Below are positions 12,601 to 25,210 of a stretch of 64,000 bases of DNA, piece after piece. The stretch is from NCBI RefSeq assembly GCF_018143015.1, contig NC_054751.1, positions 31,009,847 through 31,073,846 of the forward strand, in the 5' to 3' direction. The notes beneath the pieces were generated by a model, which did not search any database, was not told where the DNA came from, and was given only the letters and a program-made list of their open reading frames with translations. The translations under genes and the position numbers were made by a program. This DNA comes from Lytechinus variegatus (lineage: Eukaryota > Echinodermata > Echinoidea > Temnopleuroida > Toxopneustidae). Each line of letters opens with the position of its first letter. The first letter of the stretch is position 1.

Positions 12601-15600
12601 TCTTCACCACTATTTAGTATGAAAAAGGGCACACAGCAAACATATGAATTATACAGTGTATCCTAATGTAGTTTTTACACTTACTGCCTCTCAATAGACA
12701 ATAAACACAGGCTAAGACCATGGCTTCAGTTAAACCATGAATCTAATTATCAACCATTAACATGGATACATATTTTTAAAGAGCCGAAGTCTGCTTTAGT
12801 ATGAATGTATGAAATATAATAACTGCACAGAAGACAGAGCACAACAACCTACATGTACCCCCCCCCCCCCGGTTTTACAAAGATTTAAGTATGACTTACA
12901 TGTAGAGTCGCACTTTGTAAATGCCTAGTTACTCGCGTTATAAAAGGCATAACCACATTGGTCAGATCATGCAAAGAGGATGCACACTACTGCGTATTGA
13001 TCAATAAGATTGCCGTATTTCAGAAGTGCGTCGGCATAAAAATTTATGTAGTTAAGTCATACTTACATCTTTGCGAACGCCCCCCCCCCCCCACGTTATG
13101 AAAGGCATAACAGCATTGGTCAGATCATGCAAAGAGGATGCGCACTACTGTGTATTGATCAATAAAATTGCGTGTTGTATTTCAGAAATGCGTTGGCATT
13201 TAAAAAAATAAATAAATAAAATCTTTGTGAAACACCATGATCACGTATGATTTTGACATCAAAATCTTAACCTCAGGTCAGTCAAGTCATATAATTTCAA
13301 CAGGCATTTAATTTGAAGGTTAAGTCTCTATTCCATTTTTTCAAGTGGACAGGAACTAAGTAATATGGCTGATGGTTTTTTCCCCCTCAATTTTGTCATT
13401 TTCACACCTTTTATTACAGGACAACGGAAACTTAGGCCGTACTGGAAAAATTATTTCCAAAACACAGATGTTTTAATCTATGTGGTAGATAGTGCTGACC
13501 ATGGAAGATTTGAAGAGACAAGTACGGTAAGTACATCAGGGCCCCGCTGTACAAAGAGTTACGATTGATCCGATCAATCGTAACTCTATGGAAATCTATC
13601 AGTGTCATAATTTTTTCTACAGGAAATTTGAAAAATGTCCTTTGTAATCAAAGGAGAACATCACCTGGAGAACATTCCACTTTGTCAAGAAATCAATGAA
13701 TTTATGGATATGGATTCATATCTAGAATTTTTTTTGAACAAACATGCATTTCATATGTTGACTTGGATGGCTTTCCATAGTTGGGATTGATTGGATCAAT
13801 CGTAACTCTGTGTACAACGGGGCCCAGGTCCATAAGGCAAATGTTTGCTGTCAATCTTGATAATGCTATGGCCAATCAGCCATTACCTGTGGTGTCTCTT
13901 ATTGCACAATGACCAATCAATATGGAGTTTTCAACCTTGAAATTAATCACAAATCTTTGTGTGAGAGTGGTGATCCTCTGCCCAATGGGTGATTTCGAGT
14001 ACGGTGTTGACCTTTTGGTGTTGGTGTTAGGTCAATTTTTACATGATTATAACACCAAACATAAAATGAAGATGGTCCTGAAAAGTAAGTCACTAGTTGT
14101 TGAGGTGTTAATAATGTGAACTGGATCAGTTTTGCAAACTGTGAATAAGTTTTGGAGCCAAGGGAAGCAATCCAAATTTCAACACCAACACCAAGGCCAA
14201 CACCGGACTTGAAATCACCCATTGTTGATTGAGACTGGTTTTAAAGTAAGCTCAGTTCTGTTTTCAAGTTTGACGTCAGTAAGGAAGTGAAGTTTATAAT
14301 GCAGATAAGTACATGTAGGCCTACTTGTGATTGCTGCACAATAATTGAAGTCACCAAAATTACAATTTATGCCATTCCGACAAAGGTCACATGCACAGAA
14401 ATGAATGTTTAGGACTGTACTTGTTAAAATTTCTGCCTCAAAAGTTTCTGTTTTTTTATTTATTATCATGTGTGAATTATAGCAGGTATTTAGTTGACCA
14501 TTATAATATAGGACAATTACATAAAATAATCAACCTGTTTGTACATCGGTGCCAGGTAAAAATGGCAGAGGTAAAATGGCAAAGATAAAAATGGCAGAGG
14601 TAAAAATGGCAAAGGTAAAAATGGCAGAGGTAAAAATGGCAAAGGTAAAAATGGCAGAGGTAAAAATGGCAGAGGTAAAATGGCACTTTTACCTCCGCCA
14701 TTTTTACACCTAGCCTGTACATCTGACCCCCATTTTCTCAAATTTCACTTCACTAAACTTTGAATGTCTTTGACAGATATATGGTACTATACAAATGCTG
14801 TGCATTATTATCATAATCATCTTCACCTAAACTGACCAAGTCATGGTCATTTGAGAGCATTACAGACTGTCAAAAGAACAAAAAATCAGATACAGAGAAT
14901 TTTATGAAGGTCCCTCATATACATACATACTTTATATTTTGATGGAATTGCCCTATATTATTATCTTATATCACCTTTTTTCTGTCACACAGCAACTTTC
15001 TGATTTGTTGGACGAAGACGGGTTACAAGGGGTACCTCTATTAGTATACGCCAATAAACAGGATCTTCTCGGTGCTGCATCTCCGGCAGAGATCTCGGAT
15101 GCGAAAAACCTTGATCTTCAAAGAATACGTGATAGGGCATGGCAAATACAAAGTTGTTCGGCTGTTACGGGAGAGGGTTTAAGCGTAAGTACTCCTTTTT
15201 TTTAAAGTGTATCCAGTATGGGTCTGTTCACAAAGTGGAAACCTCTTGGACATATAATTCCTGCATTCCTCTTTAATGAGTAATTCCAGTAGTTGCAGTA
15301 AACACTGATTTCATGAGAAAGTCTGTAAAACCAATCTTAATTGTCAGTATATCATCGAGGATCTAGATCTGGTAAAGTTACATAAACTGAACTTTGTGCA
15401 ATCTTGAAATCTACGCTGAAAATTGTTCACACTGAAGATCACCAACACAGATAGGCACACGTGGGACAGCGTATTATTATTGCTGGAATAAAGACCCGAC
15501 GGAAGTGACCGAATCCGCGCTTATTTTGCATATTTCTCAGCAATTACACAATTTCTTCCAGAATCCTTTGGCGCATATTTTTTATTCATACAAACACACA

Positions 15601-17675
15601 CTTGGGTGGTCATTATATTAGATTCTGTAAAAAGTCATTTTCAGATCGTTACCAATACTGGAATTCATCTTTAAGGGTCAAGTCCACCCCAACAAAAAGT
15701 GGATTTGAATAAAAAGAGAAAAAATCATCAAGCATAACACTGGAAATTTCATCAAAATTGGATGTAAAATGAGGAAGTTATGACATTTTGATAAGTTTCA
15801 CTTAATTTCACAAAACAGTTACATGCACATCCTGGTCGGTATGCAAATGAGGAGACTATTGATGTCATCCACTCACTATTTCTTTTGTATTTTATGAAAA
15901 ATGAAACATTCTAATTTTCTTCTCATTGTCAAGTGACACAATGATTAATTCCTCCCTGAACATGTGGAATTAGCATTGTATAATACTATATGGTTCTGTA
16001 AAATCTGCCCTTGTTGTCAAATCTGTAAAAAATGAAATAATGTATAATTCAAACAAAAAAAACAACAAAAGAAATAGTAAGTGAGGACACCGTCGACTGT
16101 CTCATTTGCATGTCACTGAGTTGTGCATATCACTGTTATGTGAAAAATAAGCAAAACTTTAAAATGTCATTACTTTCTTATTTTACATCCGATTTTGATG
16201 AAATTTTCAGTGTTATGCTAGTTTGATTTTTCTCTATGAAAATTACAGTTTTTTGGGGTGGACTTGTTTTTTAATATGAAAATAATCAGGTTATCAGAGG
16301 GAAAAAACAAGAGTCTGAGTAAAATCATGTGACAGATAGTGTTTCTTCACTTCTCAAATAATAATGTTTTATGGTCAAAAGATACCTTTTATTTCCAATT
16401 GGAAGAGAGAATTTCAACATATCCAAATTTATTTTCGTATTGTAATACTCGACCATAATTTTAAATGCATTTCATGTTTTGTAAAGTAAATTAGCCATTG
16501 ACAACACTTGAATCGCAAAACAGAATTTTACATATTCTTTACAATAACGTGGTTGGATTTTGTCAATCATGATTCGGTGGTCTGAAAGTTGTGAATTTTT
16601 CCTCAAATTTTGTTCATATGCTTGTTCAAAATTTTACCTGGTGTGACCAGGTCTAGAGATGACCGTTATTGTTAGACCCCATATTCATTATACCTCTTAA
16701 AACTAGTTTACTGGAAACTGGTTCAGGAAGATCGCTCTGCGAGCGTTCCGACATGATCACCTGAAAGTGGTTTTCAAAAGCGCTTCACGTAAAGCTGTCT
16801 TGTTGCTTCAAGAATGTTTCCCAGGAAACATGCGCAGTGTGGAATAGCGCACTCAAAATGTGCAAAGATCTCTTCTTGTAGAAGGGTTGTGTTCTCACTT
16901 ATGCTAAAACCAGGCAAACCAATCTTGAAAACTATGTCTGGTTTGGAACATCGCTTCCAAGACCGCTTCAAGTATTCCTATTACACGTTAAACTAGTTTT
17001 AGGATGATAATGAGAACAGGGTCTTAGACAAAATGAAAGAGAAATTTCTTATTTTTTCTCAAAATGACAGAATTTTTGAAAAGTGACATACCTTGTCTTT
17101 AGTGTGTGCATGGCTAGACAGATGGATTAATTTTTACACAGAAAGTAGTTAATGGTGCTTGGTGATATTTCAGTATTATCGAAATTATGTCATCTAGAAA
17201 AAATATTGAATGTTTGATAATGGTTTTATGATTGTGTTGATATATCACGATAAAATGATATGACCAAAATATGTTATTATGAAAAGTTAATTGCTATCTT
17301 GCAGTGGAGCACTGAAGGTAATAAAGAAAACCACCCGACTGACCCAACTTACCGTTTGGGAGCCTATGAGGGCAACGAAACAATTTTTTTTAGTAGGCTC
17401 ACTGTAAGTACAGCTGTATTGTTAAGAGGATATGCCATGTGACATCTAAGCCCTGTAACATAAAGATACTACAAATTGCAAAATTAAGCATTATTTTAAG
17501 TCTCTGGCAATCCATGTTCAAAATGATACCGGTACAATCAATCACAAATGGTTAGTGTAGCTCTCTCCGTTATACCCTTTGATGAATCAATGATTGTAGT
17601 AATGCATTTATATTGCTTTTTTCTTCTTTTCTACAGAAAGGTATGGAGTGGGTTATGAAGAACATGAAGAAGTAA
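9676..17675 (+). CDS. ARL3: ADP-ribosylation factor-like protein 3, copy 1 (spliced, 182 aa)
   Basis: Coding exons: 9676-9678 (ATG only, followed by GTAAGA), 12056-12263, 13420-13526, 14993-15184 and 17637-17675 (TAA). All internal introns are GT-AG and the phases join to exactly 182 codons, the length of human ARL3. ARL3 is a ciliary Arf-family GTPase; its GTP form releases lipidated cargo from PDE6D and UNC119 carriers, ARL13B is its exchange factor and RP2 its GAP. Visible motifs: P-loop GLDNAGKT (25-32), switch 1 ISPTEGFN (46-53), switch 2 DIGGQR (68-73) with the catalytic Gln72, NKQD (127-130), CSA (161-163). The N-terminal helix reads [10 protein letters not shown], one residue longer than the usual MGLL start. 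Exon 1 is the least certain part. It is supported by the matching arrangement in copy 2. Introns are full of MITEs. Confidence 0.9.
11041..11782. mobile_element. 742-bp MITE with about 300-bp TIRs and 9-bp target duplication
   Basis: The ends are ggcagtgtatacagcc and its exact reverse complement. Arms of about 300 bp are nearly identical, with short differences beyond 230 bp in. Both sides are flanked by the same 9 bases, aaaaattga (11032-11040 and 11783-11791). Long TIRs with a 9-bp duplication fit Mutator-like (MULE) non-autonomous elements. Each arm carries two cacacgcgtgtg palindromes. It lies in intron 1 of ARL3 copy 1; high arm identity suggests a fairly young insertion. Confidence 0.88.
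12857..13236. mobile_element. Two tandem MITE copies, family B (gtgtttcacaaagattt)
   Basis: In intron 2 of ARL3 copy 1. A block with ttacaaagatttaagtatga, gcataac, ggtcagatcatgcaaagagg and tattgatcaataa occurs twice, separated by a C run near 13080. It ends in atctttgtgaaacacc. The same family is found whole at 39330-39537. The arrangement suggests a duplicated or re-inserted copy. Confidence 0.7.
13539..13825. mobile_element. MITE with gggccccg termini, abutting a splice donor
   Basis: The left end is gggccccgctgtacaaagag and the right end is the inverted match ending gtacaacggggccc. Both arms continue with the gttacgattgatcc type sequence, and the left arm itself holds a small palindrome. 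It begins 12 bp after the exon 3 / intron 3 junction of ARL3 copy 1 (exon ends 13526). Confidence 0.75.
14556..14700 (+). repeat. 15-bp minisatellite
   Basis: About nine copies of ggtaaaaatggcaga with A/G variants in the last bases, in intron 3 of ARL3 copy 1. The array is closed by an inverted copy (cttttacctccgccattttt), so its right end can fold back. Confidence 0.88.
15671..16274. mobile_element. TTAA-flanked MITE, family C
   Basis: TTAA at both edges. Left end gggtcaagtccaccccaac, right end the inverted match with ggggtggacttg. Inner matching blocks include tcatcaaaattggatgtaaa, and catttgcat near both arms. TTAA target sites are typical of piggyBac-type transposases. It lies in intron 4 of ARL3 copy 1. 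A close relative is at 38472-38906. Confidence 0.8.
16674..17024. mobile_element. MITE with agaccc termini
   Basis: Left end agaccccatattcattatac followed by a ctaaaactagttta type block; the right end is the inverted match, aaactagttttaggatgata then gagaacagggtct. Inner palindromic parts (aagcgcttc type) match too. In intron 4 of ARL3 copy 1. Confidence 0.65.
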
Positions 17676-17756
17676 GAGAGCTAACAATCATCCTAAGCTA
17701 AAGGCTATAAGTAGAGAGTGTGAAGGAGGTCGTAATTCATCAGTAAACTGACCATT

Positions 17757-17839
17757 GCAGGATTGGATTTATTCACACTTGTTGATATATCACACTATAT
17801 TTACATTTTCCACCAAGGGGTTGTGATTTTCATGCTTCT

Positions 17840-17902
<63 letters not shown>

Positions 17903-18435
17903 AGCTTGCATACATTCCCCCTGGTGTAAACGGGTTTTGCGTCCATACTAGATGATTTATATTAAGTTTGTATGCATTCACACTTGTTAGATATTTCAGT
18001 GCCGGAGGTTGTATACAGTCATTCACACTGGATGGTGTATCACTAAAAAAGGAAGTACATGCATTCACACTTCCATTCAAGGGGTTCACGCACATTCACA
18101 ATATCCTTATTGGGCTTAGCATGCATTCAGTCTGGTTGGTATTTCAGTGAAATCAATCAATGCATACATTCACATCACCCTTTAGACTGTTCACATTCTC
18201 AAAATGAATACGGGTTTGCATGCATTGACAATATAAAGGGTTTGCACACATTCACTGATTAATACTCGAGCTTGCATGCATACAAACTTGTGGACAACCC
18301 AGTGAAAAAGGTACACAAAGATACTCATTGGCACCAGTTGATATATCAGTTTGATATATCAGTATACAAGTTTGGATGCATTCGCACCAGAGGAGTCATC
18401 GCAAAATGCATTTGCAAGTTTACATACATTCAGAG
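17757..18435 (+). repeat. Degenerate minisatellite, unit about 55-65 bp, with an (AT)n block
   Basis: Repeated theme: gcatgcattcacacttg, then gatatatcagtg, then a short G-rich spacer such as aaggggtt. About ten diverged copies follow the ARL3 copy 1 stop codon directly. An (AT)n tract at 17843-17899 interrupts it. It probably lies in the 3'UTR. Confidence 0.7.
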
Positions 18436-18737
18436 TCACACAGTGATTGATATAATTAGAGACTTTTGCACTATTATGGATCGCATCACTGATGATAACA
18501 GATTATTGCTCAGGATTATCGTGTGTTTTCGGCATTGAATTGTAGAATTTAAAAGTAGGTGTTGTAGCTATTTCTGTGACCCCGTGACTCTGCACACATC
18601 TCTGAAAAAAAAATCTCTATTTCTCCAGTCATCCTGTGTGATATTTTGGAGATTTCCTCTCCTCCAGTAAAGTAATGGCAGGGAGATGTATATTACTTTT
18701 TTAAAAGTGTGTATGAAGTCACCCAAGATGGTATAAC

Positions 18738-19228
18738 ATGTGACCAGCTACCCCCAAAGCAAAAAAATTTTTGAGATTTTTATTGAGCTTGAAAAACTAC
18801 TTCCTGAGCTTTAAAATGATACATAACTCGAAATTGATCAACAACGACCTCCTCAAGTATTTGTTTGAATGCTGAAGATACTAAAAGAGAGCTTCACAAA
18901 ATAAGGAGAAAATGTTTGAAGTTCAGGGGCACATTGTGCAATCTCAATTTAACTTCCAAGGAGTCTGCATCAAAGAAACTCTTGTATCTTGTTTTGTATT
19001 CAACCCTACAACTTCAAATCTTCAAATCTGTTTTTAGATAAGCAGTTTTCAGTAGCTTCTTTTTGCTGACTTCAAATCTTGACAGTACAAAGAAGTTCTT
19101 TCAGATGAGCTAATTTTATTTTGGCTTTTTGAAGAATTACAATTTAGGTTTTTTTTTTTACAGGGATCCTTCCCTGCCGACTTTTTGTTGTTGTTATTTT
19201 TTTTTTTGGGGGGGGTAGCTGGTCACAT
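18738..19228. mobile_element. MITE-like element, family A, second copy
   Basis: Terminal inverted repeats atgtgaccagctaccccc (left) and its reverse complement (right), about 490 bp apart. The internal sequence resembles 3079-3516. No coding capacity. Confidence 0.65.
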
Positions 19229-20990
19229 ATTTAGGGAACAGATCAAGCTTTATTTGTTTTATTAAATCCTAGACATCTCAGAAAATATGTAAGCCCTCAA
19301 AAGGCACCTTGCACTTCTGTTGGCCTCAATGCAAACACTGCTGGGATGATTTTTGTATTTAATCTGCAAAGTATAATCTGACCAAGTGTTTTTGTGAGTA
19401 AAACCAGTTTAATGTACTAAGTATAGACTCTTTACACTTTATAAACCAAAGCATGTTTGTAATTGAGTTGATAAACACATATTTACCATACGTCCTAACT
19501 CATCCAATGTCCTTAAAGTCCAATGAAACAGATAATCGGTATTTGACTGCTCATTTTTACACTATTTATTAGGGGATGTACCTCATTGTGTGGGGTAGGT
19601 TGTATGTTTGTATGTATTAAGTAGTGCTATATATATATATATATACACCAAGTTCATAATTGCACTTGAACCCCCCCCCCCCCCCCCACCTTCTCTTTCT
19701 GGGGGCTAAGTCCTAACATTGCAAATTGCTGTGATATCGATTATTGTGTATTTTAGATCAGAAGTGATTGTTATGAATTTCATTTGTTAAAAAGAAAAGC
19801 GCTGTAACCCACTGAAATCGTGAGTGTAATTACAAATGAAGTTGTTCTTGTATCGATCTTTACATTCAAGGCTCAAAAGATCGCATCGTATTTAATCCAT
19901 TTCAGATCAATATTCACGTTGCTACTGAAAGTGGAGAAGAAATTCAATACTCTGCTTATGTCAAAATTCTCTTTGTACTTCCCCAGTATTCATGTGCATT
20001 GATTGCAGCTGTAATCACCTTGAGTTCAATTCCTGCCTCTTGAGTATAGTTTATTCAGTAATTTATTTTCACATGTGCATGCCACCTCAAAAATTTGACA
20101 TACTGTACAAGTAGGTACCTAGTAACTCTGATACTGAGTGAATAGATTAATTAGAATTTATTTGTAAAATGAATAGAAACGGTAGTATGAAATGAATAGA
20201 TCTGTTCTACCAGTGGGAACTGGACCTTGTTCTGCTCAGTGTGAAGGGACCTTCAACACATTAACATTAACAATGAACCTGTAGTCAGTATACTAGATCC
20301 TGATAGTCCTTGTACAAAGCCTTCATTTGTGAGTGACTTATTTAGTAGTCAACATGATCAGAAAGTGGCAGGGAGGATATTTAATAACCCTGTTCATAAA
20401 ATAGTGTATTCAAGAATGGCAGCAGGTGTCAATGTGACGCACTTTGACAGAAGCGCACATCAGCATTGGAATTTTTTATATACACGGTACATTAATGCAT
20501 GACCCATGAGTTCAACTGAAAGTGTTCAAAACCACCTTCGTGAATTCAGGCAATAATACTTGATGAACTAGAATCTAAACCAAGTTAATGTTCCAGAAAG
20601 ATAGCAGCTAGTTAAGTGGGATGAAACTAATAGTGCTTTCACATTAGTGATAACATGGGTGATTATGATGATGATGATGGCGACAGTGACAATTATGATG
20701 ATGATGTTATGGTATTGTAGAAGATAGAAGATGATGTCATAAGGAACTGTAGAATATGATCCGTCAGTAACCTTGTATTTTGAATATATTATTTTATATT
20801 GCAAATTACACTTGATGTTGACTCAAATTTGTATATACATTAAAGATTGAAGGTAAATAGTCATTTGTTTGTAGAACAAAGATATGAGTGTATAAAATCA
20901 AGTGTCTTAGAGATTTATGTTTTTTTGTATTATATATCTCACTGCTCTATCTAGTTATTGTGAACAAGTTATGTATTGGCTTTGTTTAGC

Positions 20991-21200
20991 CGGTGGCACG
21001 ACATTTTCTCCTGCGACAATTGCTCCGGTCTTGATATCTCAGAGGCCATAATGTTGGAATTGTAGTAGAATTTTTGGTTCAGAATAACGTAAATATAAGG
21101 ATTAGGGTTTATTTAGTCTTGTAGGTTAAATGTTACGTTTGGCTTAACATGCAGATTTTCCATTGGAGCAATTGTCGCCAGAGCAAATGTCATGGAACCA
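20991..21200. mobile_element. Short MITE with gacaattgctcc arms
   Basis: The left arm includes cacgacattttctcctgcga then caattgctcc; the right arm includes ggagcaattgtcgccagagc then aaatgtcatgg. The arms are clear inverted repeats of about 35 bp with mismatches. Confidence 0.7.
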
Positions 21201-22385
21201 TTTATCCTAATGTTCTGATTTATCTGTGTAGGTCCCTGAACATGAAGCTTAGCAATTCATATTACAATTGATGTTTATATTTGATTGTACATATACATTA
21301 TGGTCAATACAATCAGTTTTAATATTTGTTCCATGGTGTAAATTGCTAAGCTTTTTGTTCTAGGGCGAGAGCTGAAACCAGACTTTTGTTTGATTTTTTT
21401 CTTCAATTTCTTCGAATCAACGTTGTGTCAGGATGGACTCACCTTTAAAGCATCTGTTTGATAGTTTCAGTTTATCATGGCAATCTACCATGTTATTTTG
21501 GTACCTGATATCAAACTCTTGCTTGACTTGAATCATTATGGCAAATGCATCAAATTTTTTTCATGTATAATTATTTATCTGGATGTAAAGTTTGTGAAAA
21601 ACGGCAATTCTTGGCGCTCTGACATAGATTGTGGATGACTGAACTAAATTAGTGAGATTTCAAATTTTATCCATGAATGTACTTAGCAGGGACAGTACTA
21701 TCATCTGAAATGCCGACATGTACTTTTATTGTAATTTAAAGATTTTGATTTGAAAAGCATCAAATAGCTTACTAAAAGTGCATCTGGAGTGCATTAAAAT
21801 AGTGTAGACAGACTGATGATCTTTAATAAAGACATAATGTGTATACACAGTCAGTTGAGCTAATGAACTTTCTCAGACATTTATTAAATGTTTGCTCCCT
21901 TATTGTGACCGAATACACACATGCATCTCATGTTGACATTTTAAGTATGTTTATAAGTCATGGTTAAATGTAGCTGTGAGTTAGGTGTTTTTAATCTCCA
22001 AAAGCATGAGTTAGAAATATTCAGATTTATGTGTATTAGTTCCTCTCTGTGTTTATTATGTAATGGTAGTTTATTGAAGTTTTGTTTTTAATAGAAAAAA
22101 ACATAGCACTTAATTTTATAGGCAAAAATCAAGTGCATTTAATGTGACATTGACAGCACATTACTTTGCATGGATGATACATTCATTATAGCTTTTCAGT
22201 GAAAACTGGCATCGAGTTGTCTAACAAAGTAAAATCCCAAGTATTACATTGATTTTTTTTTATTATATATAGATATGAATGTATGTATGAATAATATTAC
22301 ACATTTTAGAGCATTCAATTATGTTTTATTCTTGGAGCAGAACATTGGATGACTGGTAATATGCTGTATTGAAATACAAATGCAA

Positions 22386-22528
22386 GGGGGGGGGGCAGTG
22401 GCCCCAGTGGCGGACCACGACCCGGAGGAGACAAAGCATTGGAGCCAGGGGCACAACATTGTTTGCAAACAATACAGTGCCCCTCCAATCAATGTTTCCT
22501 CAATGGCCCACCACTGGGGGGGGGGGAT
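22386..22528. mobile_element. Short G-run MITE
   Basis: Bounded by G runs, with an inverted match between cagtggcggaccacgac (left) and aatggcccaccactggg (right), plus inner arms cattggagccaggggcac and gtgcccctccaatcaatg. The centre is a small palindrome. Confidence 0.6.
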
Positions 22529-22902
22529 GATCAATGCTTTTATTGTATATTCATGATGACATACATTCAAATGTTGCACAGAAATAATTCATATTGACAA
22601 ACTTGACAATGCCGTAACCTTGTAATTTTCATCCAATTTTAATGAATATCCCGGTGCTTGTTAATGTTTTAATCATTTAATTCCTATTATTTTCAGACAC
22701 AACAATCACATAAAAATATATAATTAAGTGCCTCAATAGGAAAACATTCTTTCACCGCTTACGAATTATGGCATTCCAATAGATAGCATTTGAATTGCAT
22801 GCATTATGTCGTTCTTACACCTGGATGTCATCCGCATTTTCTGTTGAAAAAAGCTTGTGATTCTGACTTCCTAAGTCAAATCAATTGGAATCACACAAAT
22901 CT

Positions 22903-23050
22903 GGGTGTCGTTTCATCAAGACTTGTTATAATAACAAATGCACGATTTCTAACACAAATCTCCTTTCAGCCAATCAGATTGGCCGATTTCAGTAGCTTTA
23001 AACTGTTATTACAAATTTGTTAATGTAACAAGTTTTAATGAAACAGGCCC
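22903..23050. mobile_element. Short MITE of the gtttcatcaa class
   Basis: The left end gggtgtcgtttcatcaagac is an inverted match to the right end gttttaatgaaacaggccc, and the inner arms are ttgttataataacaaat and ttattacaaatttgttaa. It carries a ccaatcagattgg motif like those in 31993-32157 and 41890-42047, which may share ancestry. Confidence 0.6.
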
Positions 23051-24037
23051 TTGTTCAACGTAAGCAGGTCAACCTTCTCTAAGTCGAATAATCACCTAAG
23101 TCTAAGCAATTTAAATAAAAGAATATGAAAAACAAACCTTGTCTTTGTCAAATTTGTAGGGTCCCATCAGATTATTTGGCCAACTACCTGCTTTGAGTTA
23201 GGTGATTATTCGGCCTAGAGAGAGATTGGTTTGGCTTTTCAGATATATTGGCTGTATTAATAGCACTACTTACAGAAAAGCCATGTATATTTCTAATGAG
23301 TGTTGTAACATAAACTAAGGTATCCTCGTGGGCAGGATACATCATCTTAGATGTATTTTCATAAATGAGGGTAAAACTAAATTCCAATAATCTATGTACT
23401 ATATGTGTAGTATTTGTGTTGTGTGTCAAACAGTTGGCATACAGCTTGTGCATGTTATGTTGTATGTATATATGGATTTCACAACTGTAGGATATGTGTG
23501 TAATTAGTTAATTGAATAAATAAGATGAACCTAATTGTTACACTTTGATTTTACTGAATCATTCATTGTCAACCATCCATTCCATAATTTTGGTGAGATA
23601 TGCCATTATGTTTACAGAAAATAGGACCATGCTGTCAGTGTTTGAAAAGATTTAAATCAAAATGAATTTACAAGTCATTATCGGAGTGAGGGTGAAAATA
23701 AAATATTTACAGTTTGATATTTTTTATGTATTAATCAAACTCACTGGTTAAATTGCCTCATATCCATTCATCATTCCTGCAATATTGGTGGATATCAACT
23801 GGAGCCAGTAAGAAAATTATTACCATTGGTCAGGTGAAGATCAAGGGGGGGGGGGCAAAGTGGCATATGCCCCAGATCTTTTGGATGATTTATCAATTAG
23901 AAAGCAGTGGTGAACTTTTACTATTTTTCTTCTGAGAAAAATTCTTCCCTTTGACTTCTAGCAATGAGTGGTGAGTTGGAAATAGCCATCCAGAAGTGTG
24001 GAACTATGGAAAGACTCTACTAGGCTGGCCTTTATAC

Positions 24038-24281
24038 ACAGCAAAAAAAGTGGTGTTAACTGGTGTACATAGAGGATTACACCAGTTATTTTACACCGGT
24101 GTTAAATTGGTGGTGTTAGTTTTACACCTATATGTGTTAATATTACAACACCTATGGTTGTTACATTTACACTCTGTGGTGTAATGTTCAATCTCTAGGG
24201 TGTTATTTTAACACCTCAGGGTGTGGTCCTCTATTAACACCAATTAGTGACAGTTTTAACACCACAGTTTTTACAGTGTAT
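24038..24281. mobile_element. Element with acacc/ggtgt internal repeats
   Basis: The left end is like tatacacagcaaaaaaagtg and the right end is the inverted match, cagtttttacagtgta. The inside is made of many ttaacacc and ggtgttaa motifs on both strands. The cactgta(a)n-type ends resemble those at 51931-52675. Confidence 0.6.
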
Positions 24282-24469
24282 AAATACTGCTGGCAAAGTG
24301 CAGTGATAGTATGACATGTTTTGTAAAAATACATAAGCTGAGTCAAAAGCTTTTTCAAAATAAATGACGCTATAAAACCAAACCCAAAACAAACAGTCCC
24401 AGCTTTGTCGTTATAAAACCTTCACCTATTAGGCTTGGGCATACATCTATTTTCCAAATAACCCACCTC

Positions 24470-25090
24470 CCTGCATTGCTGGTGATTTTTTTTTCCCCAG
24501 TGGGGGGGGGGGGGGGGCAGTCAAATAGATCGCTGTACACACGCGTGACCAAGGAATTTCCAAACACCCCCAAAACGAGTTTTCTCTGTGTGCAAAATAA
24601 CCCCCTAAGCAAGTTTTTTTTGCGAGCTTTATTTACACATTTTGGTCCCTATGCAAGTTGTTGCTAAAATATGACCTTAGGGAAAAGCTTGGGGGGAAAA
24701 AACGTACCCTAAACACGTTGGGCTAGTCTAAAAAAAAAAAATTAGCTTTGGGGAAAAACGTACCCTACATGACCCCGCGACTGACCATTGACCAGCTTTC
24801 AAAACGACCCTTTTCCTTGAAATTCAGCGTTTTGGATACCCTTAACAAGTCCACGCGCAGACCGCGTCCAAAACTGAAAAAAGTACCCATTTTAACATGT
24901 TTTTTGGTCGCGTGCGTGTACAGCAATATATTCGACTCCCCCGCCCCCTCTATTCAACCAGGGGCGAGTCTTAATTAATTACCCCTCTTCTTAAAGTAAT
25001 TATAGCTTGCTGTGGATGACCCGCTGTTTCGCCATTGGTAATTTTCAATAGCGACCACCCCCCCCCCCCCCAAAAAAAAACGGTACCCCC
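24470..25090. repeat. Dispersed repeat flanking the ARL3 copy 2 promoter
   Basis: Poly-T/G runs at both edges (about 24486 and 25058). Inside, motifs like ggaaaaacgtaccctaaaca recur (24680-24720, 24750-24770). Frames are interrupted and no protein is recognised. Probably a degraded transposon-derived repeat. Confidence 0.4.
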
Positions 25091-25143
25091 AAAACATGAT
25101 CTGCGACCGATCCGAGCAATAATCCATATCCGGATATCGATCC

Positions 25144-25170
25144 GGGCCGGTTCATGACGTCGTAGTTACA
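25144..25170 (+). promoter_or_regulatory. CRE-like promoter block of ARL3 copy 2
   Basis: TGACGTCG at 25155-25162 (one base off the full CRE), preceded by gggccggttca and followed by tagttaca, as upstream of copy 1. It lies about 50 bp before the inferred ATG at 25211. Conservation of this block between two otherwise diverged promoters is the main evidence. Confidence 0.5.
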
Positions 25171-25210
25171 CCAAGCTTCGGAGGAAAAAAACAGAGACAA
25201 GTTAACAGAG

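Larger units (their letters stand above)
17676..24037. other. 3' flank of ARL3 copy 1, no further gene seen
   Basis: AT-rich. It holds a degenerate tandem repeat (17757-18435), MITEs (18738-19228, 20991-21200, 22386-22528, 22903-23050) and C/G runs near 19672 and 22385. Candidate poly(A) signals include ATTAAA near 19260 and AATAAA at 21825-21830. I cannot tell which one ends the ARL3 transcript. Confidence 0.4.
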
